DNA from: an uncultured Atopobium sp.
Lineage (GTDB): Bacteria > Actinomycetota > Coriobacteriia > Coriobacteriales > Atopobiaceae
Direction of reading: 5' to 3'
Length of the DNA stretch: 13,051 bases
NCBI GenBank assembly: GCA_946647055.1
Contig: CAMPCT010000041.1
Location: forward strand, 1-13,051
Of the stretch, positions 1 through 6,566 are shown in pieces. Position numbers and translations under genes: made by a program. The notes below the pieces were generated by a model, which saw nothing but the letters and a program-made list of their open reading frames with translations, was not told the DNA's origin and did not search any database. The first letter of the stretch is position 1. Each line of letters opens with the position of its first letter.

Positions 1-45
1 CCGTCCGTCTCTGAGACAGGGGAGAACCGTCCCCAACCGTCTCTA
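1..45. repeat. REP-like nested inverted repeat at the left edge
   Basis: Nested complementary arms are visible: GAGAC (13-17) pairs with GTCTC (39-43), and inside it GGGGA (19-23) pairs with TCCCC (30-34). A separate small palindrome GTCTC-T-GAGAC lies at 7-17. The core GAACCGTCCCC resembles dispersed extragenic repeats I know from Coriobacteria and Firmicutes genomes, but no second copy is in this window, so the repeat status is inferred. The outer arm reaches the stop codon of the acetamidase-like gene, so the hairpin may also protect or end that transcript, although no T-tract follows on the minus strand. Confidence 0.45.
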
Positions 46-936
46 TCCCAGCAGAGGCGGCTTGCCCGCGAGCTTGGGGGTGCCCACGGTAAAGGTGTTG
101 CCACCGGCAACGGGGTCGAGGCAGGCCTGGCTCGCGTTGACAAAGCCCTGCAGCGACATGTAGAGCGCGGCGTCCGTCATGTCCCACCCATAGGCGCGCG
201 AGATCAGGCGCTGCATCTCCTTGTAGCCGCGGTCGATGGCGATGTCACAGGTCTCGCCATCAACGTTGACATACCATGCGTCGGCCGTCTCGGTGACGGG
301 CCAGGCGATGTCCACGTCCTTGACCACGCGAACGCGCACGACGACCTCGCCCGCGATCTCGAGGCCGGTGGCGGTGACCTCGCCGTCGCCCATGGTGGCA
401 TGCAGGTCGCCCATGGCGAGCAGCGCACCAGGCACGCGCACGGGGAACCAGACCGAGGTGCCCTTGACGATCTTCTGGCTGTCCATGTTGCCACCGCCGT
501 CGAACGACCAGCCGCTGGGGATGGGGTCGCCTGCGGGCGCGACGCCGATGACACCGATCATGGGGTTGATGGGCCACGAGACGTCGTTGAAGATGACGCG
601 GCCGTCACGGACCTCGAGGATCTTCACACGGGCCTCGGACGTGGGCCAGAGCGGGCCCTCGCCCGGGATGGAGCAGACGCAGCCGCTCTCGGCCACGGTG
701 ACGTCCAGGATGTCGACGACGAGCGCATCGCCCGGCTCGGCCCCCTCGACGTAGAGCGGACCAGTCGCGGGGTTGCACTGGTCGTAGTTGACCGTGAGCT
801 CGACATTGCCGCCCACGGTGACCTGTCCGTCGAAGCAGTCCCTGGTGACGAACGTGACGACGTCCCCGGACTCGCAGCGCGCGATGGGGGCGTTGTCCTT
901 GTCGAACATGTGGGTCCATTCGGTGAGCTTGAGCAT
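43..936 (-). CDS. Acetamidase/formamidase family protein
   Basis: A 297-residue protein of the FmdA/AmdA family, which hydrolyses short amides such as formamide or acetamide to the acid and ammonia; it is probably cytoplasmic as no signal peptide is seen. Family hallmarks are EGAEPGDALVVDI (about 64-76), GVIGVAPAG (128-136), GGGNMD (147-152) and VPGALLAMGDLHATMGDGEV (168-187), with Asp152, His179 and Glu186 as likely metal or catalytic residues. Length is typical. The ATG at 936 is chosen because GAGAGGAG (943-950) lies 6 bases upstream; a TTG seven codons earlier would sit on that site. It is the last gene of a three-gene unit, 27 bases after the amidohydrolase, so it may release ammonia from the product of that enzyme. 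True substrate is unknown; family members are often mis-named from similarity alone. Confidence 0.88.
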   Translation of the reverse strand: MLKLTEWTHMFDKDNAPIARCESGDVVTFVTRDCFDGQVTVGGNVELTVNYDQCNPATGPLYVEGAEPGDALVVDILDVTVAESGCVCSIPGEGPLWPTSEARVKILEVRDGRVIFNDVSWPINPMIGVIGVAPAGDPIPSGWSFDGGGNMDSQKIVKGTSVWFPVRVPGALLAMGDLHATMGDGEVTATGLEIAGEVVVRVRVVKDVDIAWPVTETADAWYVNVDGETCDIAIDRGYKEMQRLISRAYGWDMTDAALYMSLQGFVNASQACLDPVAGGNTFTVGTPKLAGKPPLLG

Positions 937-963
937 GGGGTTCTCCTCTCTGGGCAAGACGGG

Positions 964-2649
964 CTAGCCCTCCCTGCAATAGACGATTCTTCCGTCGCTC
1001 ATGGTGTAGTCGACCCTGGCATCGGAGATGAGGCTGGGATCGACCTCCAGGATGTTCCTGTCGAGCACCACGAGGTCGGCAAGCTTGCCCACCTCGACGG
1101 TGCCGAGCTCGTCCTCCCAGAAGTTCTGGTAGGCGACGTTCTTGGTGTAGATCTCGAGCATCTGGTAGGCCGTGAGGCCCTGCTCGGGCCAGCGGTACAT
1201 GTCGGTGTCACGCTCGCCGGGATACGGGCTGTTGCGCGTGACGCCAACCTGGATCTCGAGGATGGGGTCGTAGGGGGTGACGGGCGTGTCGCTCGCTCCG
1301 CTCACCAACACGCCCGCGTCGACCATGTCCTTGACCGGGTACATCCGGCCCGCACGCTCGGTGCCAATGAAGGCCTCCTCGAGCTCGCAGAGATCGTCGC
1401 GGTACATCCACAGGAACTGCAGCGCGCAGGGAATCCCCAGCCTGGCGAGACGAGGGATGTCGTCGTGCGAGATGGCGCAGACGTGCGTGATGGTGTGGCG
1501 GGCGTCGCGCATCCCGTTGGTGTTCAGAGCGTGCTCGTAGGCATCGATGGTGCGACGCACCATGCCGTCCCCAATGGCGTGGACATGGACCTGGATGCCC
1601 TCCGCGTCGAGGGCGTCCACCATGTCCTCGAACTCCTTGCGGTCCCAGATGGGGTCCCCACCGAACCAGCCCTCGCCCTGCCCCGCGGCCTCGAGGTACG
1701 GCTCGAGCATGACGGCAGTGGCGCTCTCGGTCACGCCGTCACCGTAGATCTTGACCATGCCGGGACGGACGAGGTTCGAGGTCGCGGCGGTCGCCTCCTT
1801 GACGATGCCGATGACGTCCTCGGCCTTGTCACCGGGCTGGGCGGTGAAGGCCGGCCGCACGCGCAGGTGGAGCCTTCCCTCGTCCTCCCAGCGGTGGTAG
1901 TGCGAGACCTGGTAGGGGTAGTCGGCCAGCCATGCGGGGTCGACGATGTCGACCACGGCGGTCACGCCCATGGAGTTGGCCTCGTCCTGGAACGCCGCCA
2001 TGGTGGTCTCCCAGATCTCATCGGAGATCTGGAGGCCTGGGAACATGTGGTTGGCCATCCACATGGCATTGTCCACGAGGTACCCCGTGGGCTCCCCGTC
2101 CTTGTCACGCTGGATGAGGCCACCCTCGGGGTCGGGCGTGTCACGTGTGATCCCCAGGGCATCGAGCACGAACGAGTTGACCCACACGGAGTGGACGGAG
2201 AGGTCGTAGAGCAGGATGGGCTTGGTGTCGCATATGGCGTCGAGGTCGCGCTTGTGGGGGCCGGGGTTGGAACCGTCCTCGAGCATGTACGCGTTGAGCA
2301 GGAACGGCTGGCCCGTGTACACCTCCTCGTCGGGATGGGCCTCGATGAAGGAGCGGATGGTCTCGACGTACTCCTCGTTGGTCGACTTGCCCTCGAGGTC
2401 GATCTGGTAGAGGGTGGTGATCCACTTGCCCGGTACGTGTAGGTGGCCGTCCATGAACCCAGGGCAGACGAAGCGGCCGTCCAGGTCGATGACCTTTGTC
2501 CCCTCGCCGATGTACGCCTCGGCTCCGGCGTCATCTCCCACGTAGGCGATCCTGTTGCCGCAGACTGCGACGGCGGAGGCGATGTCGTCGGGAGCGACCA
2601 TCGTCTGGACGTGGCCGCCCCTCAGGACAATGCTTGCCTTCTCAGACAT
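964..2649 (-). CDS. YtcJ-like metal-dependent amidohydrolase
   Basis: A 561-residue amidohydrolase of the Amidohydro_3/YtcJ type, cytoplasmic, with a TIM-barrel metal-dependent hydrolase fold. Visible parts are an N-terminal beta-sandwich start (IVLRGGHVQTM), the first metal motif PGFMDGHLH (63-71; His69, His71), VHVHAIGD (354-361), ITHV (His389) and SGASD (450-454; Asp454), then the C-terminal sandwich with GKLADLVVLD (521-530). Length matches the family (about 530-570). The ATG at 2649 has AAAGGGG (2655-2661) 5 bases upstream; that site overlaps the stop codon of the antiporter gene, which implies translational coupling. An in-frame start 20 codons earlier lies inside the antiporter gene and is rejected. 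Family members act on varied amide, N-formyl or cyclic substrates, so the substrate is not predictable. Neighbours suggest an imported amide is cut here and finished by the acetamidase-like protein. Confidence 0.9.
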   Translation of the reverse strand: MSEKASIVLRGGHVQTMVAPDDIASAVAVCGNRIAYVGDDAGAEAYIGEGTKVIDLDGRFVCPGFMDGHLHVPGKWITTLYQIDLEGKSTNEEYVETIRSFIEAHPDEEVYTGQPFLLNAYMLEDGSNPGPHKRDLDAICDTKPILLYDLSVHSVWVNSFVLDALGITRDTPDPEGGLIQRDKDGEPTGYLVDNAMWMANHMFPGLQISDEIWETTMAAFQDEANSMGVTAVVDIVDPAWLADYPYQVSHYHRWEDEGRLHLRVRPAFTAQPGDKAEDVIGIVKEATAATSNLVRPGMVKIYGDGVTESATAVMLEPYLEAAGQGEGWFGGDPIWDRKEFEDMVDALDAEGIQVHVHAIGDGMVRRTIDAYEHALNTNGMRDARHTITHVCAISHDDIPRLARLGIPCALQFLWMYRDDLCELEEAFIGTERAGRMYPVKDMVDAGVLVSGASDTPVTPYDPILEIQVGVTRNSPYPGERDTDMYRWPEQGLTAYQMLEIYTKNVAYQNFWEDELGTVEVGKLADLVVLDRNILEVDPSLISDARVDYTMSDGRIVYCREG

Positions 2650-2659
2650 GGGAGCCCCT

Positions 2660-4108
2660 TTAGAGGACGAAGCCGCAGGCAAGGTATAGCACGGCGGTGA
2701 TGACGCCACAGATCAGCGAGTAGGGCACGCAGGTCGAGGCGTGTCGTCCGGCAGGGAGGCCCCAGGCGGTCGAGGCGAGCTCCGTGTAGTCGCAGATGTA
2801 GCAGAAGTTGCAGCCAAAGCAGCCGGCGGAGATGACCGCGGCGCAGGTCAGCGGCACGTTGGCGCCGATGCCGATGGCCAGCGGGATGACCACCGGGAAC
2901 GCGATGAGCATGAGGCTCCAGTTGAGGCTCATGGCCGCCTCGGAGATGCTGAAGAGCACGAACAGCAGGACGGGCAGGAAGGCCGGGTTGACGCTCGTCT
3001 GCGCCATGGAGACGAGGTAGTCGATGTAGCCGAGCTCCTCGAGGATGCCGCCGAGGGCATAGCTGGTCACGAACAGGATGTACAGGGCCATGAAGTCGGC
3101 GAGGCCGTCGACCAGGCAGCCCTCGACGTCCTCGGTGCTGATGATGCCGCGGACGAGGTACATGGCGAAGACGATGGGAAGGGTGACGAAGAGCGCCGGC
3201 ACGATGTCCCACTCGAAGTAGTACGAGAAGGCGACCATGAGGATGATGGGGATGAAGAAGTCCCAGAGGGTTCCCTTCTTGGTGCCGTCATCCTCGGCCT
3301 CCTCCTCGCCCGCGTCAAGCTCCTGGTAGAGCTCGGGACGTGCCTCCTTCATGGGGCCGATCTTGGGGACGAACCCCAGCGCGAACAGAAGGGCGAAGAT
3401 GATGCTGACCCACGCGTAGAAGCTGAACGGGATGGTGCTGATGAAGCCACTCATGCCGTCGAGGCCACCCGACTCGAAGAGGCCCGCCATGAACGCCGCC
3501 CAGCTCGTGATCGGGAAGAGCACGCGCAGGGGCTCGGCGATGGTGTGGTTGATGTAGGCGCCCTCCTCGCGCGGGACGCCCATCTCGTCGTAGATGGGGG
3601 CCATGATGGAGCCGCCCACGGCGAGGTGCAGGTAGTCGTCGAAGAAGAACGGGAACTGCATGAGCCAGGTGGCGACGTTGAGCTGCTTGCCGGTCTTGGC
3701 GCGCGACTTGACGATGTCGGCGAAGGCGTCCAGCGAGCCGGCGCGACCCAGGAGCTTGCAGAACACGTTGAGCAGGCCCGTGAGCAGGACGATCCAGACG
3801 AAGTCCTCGAGCATCATGGTGGCGAAGATGGTCTCGGAGAGGCCGTCGAGGAAGCCGCGGCCATAGGCGAGGGCGACGCCGATGGCCATGCCAAAGGTCA
3901 GCGTCTCGAGAATGCGCTGCGACAGGATCGCGTAGTAGAAGAGGAAGCCGATGACGAGCCAGCCGATGGCGGGGTTGACCCCCTCCCCCGGCGACATGAA
4001 CGCGCATGCAGCGATGATGACGACCGCGACACCATAGGTGAGCAGCTTGTGCACGGTGCTGTTCTTGTCGGTGATGCGCTGGAAGAGCGATGCCTCGCTC
4101 GCACCCAT
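2660..4108 (-). CDS. NhaC-family Na+/H+ antiporter-like membrane transporter
   Basis: A 482-residue polytopic membrane protein of the NhaC antiporter type (ion transporter superfamily), with about 11-12 hydrophobic segments. The first starts near residue 22 and the last ends at the C-terminus. Family marks include FFFDDYLHLAVGG (154-166) and the C-terminal CDYTELAS (439-446), the place where NhaC proteins usually carry an S-D-T-T stretch. A hydrophilic acidic loop (about 250-280, with GEEEAEDD) separates two halves. The start at 4108 is preferred because GAGAGGGG (4118-4125) lies 9 bases upstream; the ATG at 4117 is too close to it. The gene leads an operon with an amidohydrolase and an acetamidase-like gene, so it may import an organic substrate by ion exchange rather than serve pH control. 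An unusual run of four cysteines (430, 433, 436, 439) is noted separately. Confidence 0.88.
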   Translation of the reverse strand: MGASEASLFQRITDKNSTVHKLLTYGVAVVIIAACAFMSPGEGVNPAIGWLVIGFLFYYAILSQRILETLTFGMAIGVALAYGRGFLDGLSETIFATMMLEDFVWIVLLTGLLNVFCKLLGRAGSLDAFADIVKSRAKTGKQLNVATWLMQFPFFFDDYLHLAVGGSIMAPIYDEMGVPREEGAYINHTIAEPLRVLFPITSWAAFMAGLFESGGLDGMSGFISTIPFSFYAWVSIIFALLFALGFVPKIGPMKEARPELYQELDAGEEEAEDDGTKKGTLWDFFIPIILMVAFSYYFEWDIVPALFVTLPIVFAMYLVRGIISTEDVEGCLVDGLADFMALYILFVTSYALGGILEELGYIDYLVSMAQTSVNPAFLPVLLFVLFSISEAAMSLNWSLMLIAFPVVIPLAIGIGANVPLTCAAVISAGCFGCNFCYICDYTELASTAWGLPAGRHASTCVPYSLICGVITAVLYLACGFVL

Positions 4109-4117
4109 GGGTACCAT

Positions 4118-4125
4118 CCCCTCTC
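4118..4125 (-). promoter_or_regulatory. Ribosome binding site deciding the antiporter start
   Basis: On the minus strand this reads GAGAGGGG. It abuts the ATG at 4117 but lies 9 bases from the ATG at 4108, so it supports the downstream start (M-G-A-S-E). Confidence 0.65.
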
Positions 4126-4370
4126 GTGACGAACGTCCCTTGGACGGGTACGCCGCCGACGTCTTGTTGTCGGCAACCAGATACGTGAAGAACCTATGAA
4201 GGCCCCACGTAGACTGTAGTGAACCGCACGCCGTTTTGCATGGGCATTTGGTTTCGATTTTGCAAATGGTCACATTGGAATAACGACCCCGCGGGACCTT
4301 TTCCTCATTGGCACGTCGAAATAACCGGATAAGGCGCGCGACCATGCCGGCACGGCGACTGCCCGGCCCG
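4126..4370 (-). promoter_or_regulatory. Leader and probable control region of the antiporter operon
   Basis: About 245 bases without a credible gene lie between the tRNA terminator and the antiporter start. An open frame runs through it in frame with the antiporter, but has no ribosome binding site and crosses the terminator, so I treat it as non-coding. No sigma-70 promoter stands out. The stretch 4234-4268 is A/T-rich against its surroundings and holds two TTTTGCA copies (4234-4240, 4258-4264) 24 bases apart, and an inverted pair CATTTG (4245-4250)/CAAATG (4263-4268). These could be operator sites for a regulator of the operon. Confidence 0.35.
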
Positions 4371-4410
4371 TCAAAAGAAGAGCGGGCCGAGGCCCAAGGC
4401 CCCGACCCGC
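4371..4410 (-). terminator. Intrinsic terminator after tRNA-Arg
   Basis: On the minus strand, arm 4410-4398 (GCGGGTCGGGGCC) pairs over 13 positions, with two G-U pairs, with arm 4394-4382 (GGCCTCGGCCCGC) across a 3-base loop. It is followed by the T-rich run TCTTCTTTTG. It begins 10 bases past the encoded CCA of the tRNA, so it should end the tRNA transcript and insulate the antiporter operon from it. Confidence 0.85.
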
Positions 4411-4420
4411 ATCGCACGCG

Positions 4421-4497
4421 TGGTGCCCTCTACAGGGCTCGAACCTGCGACCTTTCGCTCCGGAGGCGAACGCTCTGATCCACTGAGCTAAGAGGGC
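4421..4497 (-). tRNA. tRNA-Arg(CCG)
   Basis: A complete 77-base cloverleaf is read on the minus strand. The acceptor stem GCCCTCT (4497-4491) pairs with AGAGGGC (4431-4425), followed by discriminator A and an encoded CCA (4423-4421). The D arm begins AGCTCAGTGGATCAGAGC. The anticodon stem TTCGC/GCGAA encloses loop CTCCGGA with anticodon CCG at 4463-4461, which reads the arginine codon CGG. The T arm holds GGTTCGAGCC. It is a single-gene unit with its own promoter-like -10 element and terminator. The encoded CCA and the 3'-end position next to a possible accessory cluster make it a plausible integration site. Confidence 0.96.
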
Positions 4498-4509
4498 GTG
4501 CGAGAAGAG

Positions 4510-4515
4510 AGTATA
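4510..4515 (-). promoter_or_regulatory. Probable -10 box of the tRNA-Arg promoter
   Basis: The minus strand reads TATACT (5 of 6 to TATAAT). It ends 12 bases before the mature tRNA 5' end, which would put the transcript start a few bases upstream of the tRNA. No good -35 hexamer is seen 16-18 bases further up (CACCTC/CCACCT there). Confidence 0.5.
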
Positions 4516-4602
4516 GCGCAAACCTCAGCGAGAGGTGGGCGCTTGCGTCTTGCAACAGTTTGATTACACCCCCCTGCGGCACATGCCCGTCACATTACCC
4601 CG

Positions 4603-4611
4603 TGATACCAT
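4603..4611 (+). promoter_or_regulatory. Possible extended -10 of the aro operon promoter
   Basis: TGATACCAT fits the extended -10 pattern TGnTAnnAT and lies about 54 bases before the aroF start. AATAAT at 4620-4625 (5 of 6 to TATAAT) is an alternative. Neither has a clear -35. The 167-base gap between tRNA and aroF is the only sizeable non-coding space ahead of aroF, so the operon promoter should be here. No T-box or attenuator-like structure was seen. Confidence 0.35.
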
Positions 4612-4664
4612 CCTTATCCAATAATCCGCAGCGCACGCGCCGCATGTCGCGAAAGGGACGGGCC

Positions 4665-5684
4665 ATGATTGCAGTCATCAAGGACAGCGCGACCACCGAG
4701 CAACTCGACCACTTCATCGCCTGGGTCGAGGCCAAGGGCCTGCGCGTCAACGTGAGCCAGGGCGACGCCGAGACCATCATCGGCATCATCGGCGACACCA
4801 GCCGCATCGACCCCTTCCTCCTCGAGAGCATGGACATCGTCGAGCGCGTCCAGCGCGTGTCCGAGCCCTTCAAGAAGGCCAACCGGAAGTTCCACCCCGA
4901 GGACACCGTCGTCGACTGCGGCCACGGGGTCAGGATCGGCGGCGGCCACTTTGCCGTCATCGCCGGCCCCTGCTCGGTCGAGGGCGACAACCTCATCGAG
5001 ATCGCACGTCGCGTCAAGGCAGCGGGGGCGACCATGCTGCGTGGCGGTGCCTACAAGCCCCGCACCAGCCCCTATTCCTACCAGGGAATGGGCGAGCGCG
5101 GCCTCGACCTGCTCTGCGCGGCTCGTGACGAGCTGGACATGCCCATCGTGACCGAGATCATGGACGCCCGTGACGTGCAGCTGTTCGTCGACCGCAACAT
5201 CGAGGTCATGCAGATCGGCGCGCGCAACTCGCAGAACTTCACCCTGCTCAAGGAGGTCGGCAAGACCCAGACGCCCATCCTGCTCAAGCGCGGCATGTCG
5301 GGCACCATCGACGAGCTGCTCATGGCGGCCGAATACGTCATGAGCGAGGGCAACGAGAACGTCATCCTGTGCGAGCGCGGCATCCGCACCTACGAGACGC
5401 GCACGCGCAACACCTTCGACCTCTCCGCCGTGAGCGTGCTGCACCACCTCTCGCACCTCCCCGTCGTGGCAGATCCCAGCCATGCGGTGGGCTACACCCG
5501 CTACGTGGCCGACATGGCGCTCGCCGCCACCGCCGCCGGCGCCGACGGCCTCGAGATCGAGGTGCACAACTGCCCGTCCGAGGCGTGGTCCGACGGCGCG
5601 CAGGCCCTCGTCCCCGACCAGTTCGACCAAGTCATGAACAAGGTCCGCGGCATCCGGGCCGCCATCGCCCCGGAGGTCGAGTAG
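4665..5684 (+). CDS. aroF: 3-deoxy-7-phosphoheptulonate (DAHP) synthase with N-terminal regulatory domain
   Basis: Condenses PEP with erythrose 4-phosphate to DAHP, the first committed step to chorismate; cytoplasmic. The 339-residue protein has an N-terminal ferredoxin/ACT-like domain (about 1-67, with IIGIIGDTSRID at 38-49), as in the Thermotoga-type enzyme where it mediates feedback inhibition, then the barrel. Catalytic landmarks are AGPCSVE (100-106; metal Cys103), LRGGAYKPRTSPYSYQG (125-141), QIGARNSQNF (183-192), LLKRGM (206-211), DPSHAVG (270-276; His273), Glu299 and Asp310. The ATG at 4665 follows GAAAGGGA (4651-4658) by 6 bases; the upstream ATG (4644) and TTG (4560) lack such a site. 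It heads the aro operon, with tyrA one base downstream. Tyrosine or phenylalanine feedback is likely from the domain but cannot be assigned. The metal-ligand region reads EVHNCPSEAWSD where relatives usually have a prolyl-acidic stretch. Confidence 0.95.
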   Translation: MIAVIKDSATTEQLDHFIAWVEAKGLRVNVSQGDAETIIGIIGDTSRIDPFLLESMDIVERVQRVSEPFKKANRKFHPEDTVVDCGHGVRIGGGHFAVIAGPCSVEGDNLIEIARRVKAAGATMLRGGAYKPRTSPYSYQGMGERGLDLLCAARDELDMPIVTEIMDARDVQLFVDRNIEVMQIGARNSQNFTLLKEVGKTQTPILLKRGMSGTIDELLMAAEYVMSEGNENVILCERGIRTYETRTRNTFDLSAVSVLHHLSHLPVVADPSHAVGYTRYVADMALAATAAGADGLEIEVHNCPSEAWSDGAQALVPDQFDQVMNKVRGIRAAIAPEVE

Positions 5685-5685
5685 C

Positions 5686-6564
5686 ATGGCGGACTCCCCC
5701 AGCTTCGTGCCCGGCCGCATCGGGATCGTGGGCCTCGGCCTCATCGGCGGCTCGTTCGCCAAGGCATATGCCGCCGCCGGCCATGAGGTCTACGGCTGGA
5801 ACCGCGACGAGGACACGCTGCGCCTCGCCATGATCGAGACCATCGCAGGCGAGCTCGACGAAATCACCCTCCCCACCTGCGAGCTCATCATCCTCGCCGG
5901 CTACCCCGAGTTCTGCGTGAGGTGGCTGCAGGAGAACGCGGGGCTCATCTCCCCCGACGCCATCGTCATCGACGTCGCGGGCATCAAGCGCGACATCTGC
6001 GAGCGCTGCCGTGCCATCGCGCGCGACATGCCCTGGGAGTTCTGCGGGGCCCACCCCATGGCCGGCACCCAGTACTCGGGCTTTGCCTACTCGCGCGCCA
6101 CCATGTTCAAGGGGGCTCCCATCGTGCTGGTGCCGCGTCAGGACCAGGACCCGGTCGAGCGCATGGAGTTCCTCGAGCGCCTCAAGGGGCTCCTTGCCCC
6201 CTGCGGCTTCAAGACGTGGTCCGTCACGACCCCCGAGGAGCACGACCGACTCATCGCCTACACCTCCCAACTCGCGCACGTCGTGTCGAACGCCTACGTC
6301 AAGTCCCCCACCGCCCAGAGCCACCACGGCTTCTCGGCGGGCTCGTACCGTGACCTCACGCGCGTCGCCCAGCTCAATGCCGACATGTGGTCGGAGCTCT
6401 TCCTCGAGAACGCCGACTTCCTCTCCGAGGAGATCGGGACCATCATCCGCTCCCTCCAGGAATACAAGGACGCCATCGACGCGGGCGACCGCGACCGCCT
6501 TCACGACCTGCTCGCCGAGGGCAGCCGCCTCAAGCGCGAGGCGGAGAGCCGAGGGAGGTCGTGA
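5686..6564 (+). CDS. tyrA: Prephenate dehydrogenase
   Basis: Oxidatively decarboxylates prephenate to 4-hydroxyphenylpyruvate, the precursor of tyrosine, with NAD(P). The 292-residue protein begins with a Rossmann fold (GIVGLGLIGGS, about 13-23). It then shows GAHPMAG (121-127; active-site His123), HDRLIAYTSQLAHVVSNA (186-203; His186, His198) and SAGSYRDLTR (217-226), all typical of TyrA. Length equals the catalytic core; no C-terminal ACT domain and no fused chorismate mutase are present, so feedback control by tyrosine would have to act elsewhere, for example on AroF. The ATG lies one base after the aroF stop, and GGAGG (5672-5676) sits 9 bases upstream inside aroF, pointing to coupled translation. 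An arogenate preference cannot be excluded from sequence. Confidence 0.95.
   Translation: MADSPSFVPGRIGIVGLGLIGGSFAKAYAAAGHEVYGWNRDEDTLRLAMIETIAGELDEITLPTCELIILAGYPEFCVRWLQENAGLISPDAIVIDVAGIKRDICERCRAIARDMPWEFCGAHPMAGTQYSGFAYSRATMFKGAPIVLVPRQDQDPVERMEFLERLKGLLAPCGFKTWSVTTPEEHDRLIAYTSQLAHVVSNAYVKSPTAQSHHGFSAGSYRDLTRVAQLNADMWSELFLENADFLSEEIGTIIRSLQEYKDAIDAGDRDRLHDLLAEGSRLKREAESRGRS
6551..6558 (+). promoter_or_regulatory. Ribosome binding site deciding the aroB start
   Basis: GAGGGAGG lies inside the 3' end of tyrA. It is 2 bases from the GTG at 6561 and 8 bases from the GTG at 6567, so the second GTG is the better start. Confidence 0.65.
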
Positions 6565-6566
6565 CC

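Noticed and set aside
400..2442. 680-codon open frame on the plus strand opposite the acetamidase and amidohydrolase genes
   Set aside because: It is antisense to two genes with clear family motifs. Its translation is rich in Asp, Val, Gly and His with no recognisable domain, the usual shadow of GC-biased codons.
4109..4417. N-terminal extension of the antiporter frame by 103 codons to 4417
   Set aside because: The extension crosses the tRNA terminator hairpin, has no membrane or family similarity and no ribosome binding site, while GAGAGGGG supports the start at 4108.
4270..4521. 83-codon minus-strand open frame over the tRNA
   Set aside because: It is the translation of tRNA-Arg itself; a spurious coding call.
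4498..4664. T-box riboswitch or leader-peptide attenuator ahead of aroF
   Set aside because: No T-box consensus, no terminator/antiterminator pair and no short aromatic-rich reading frame was found.
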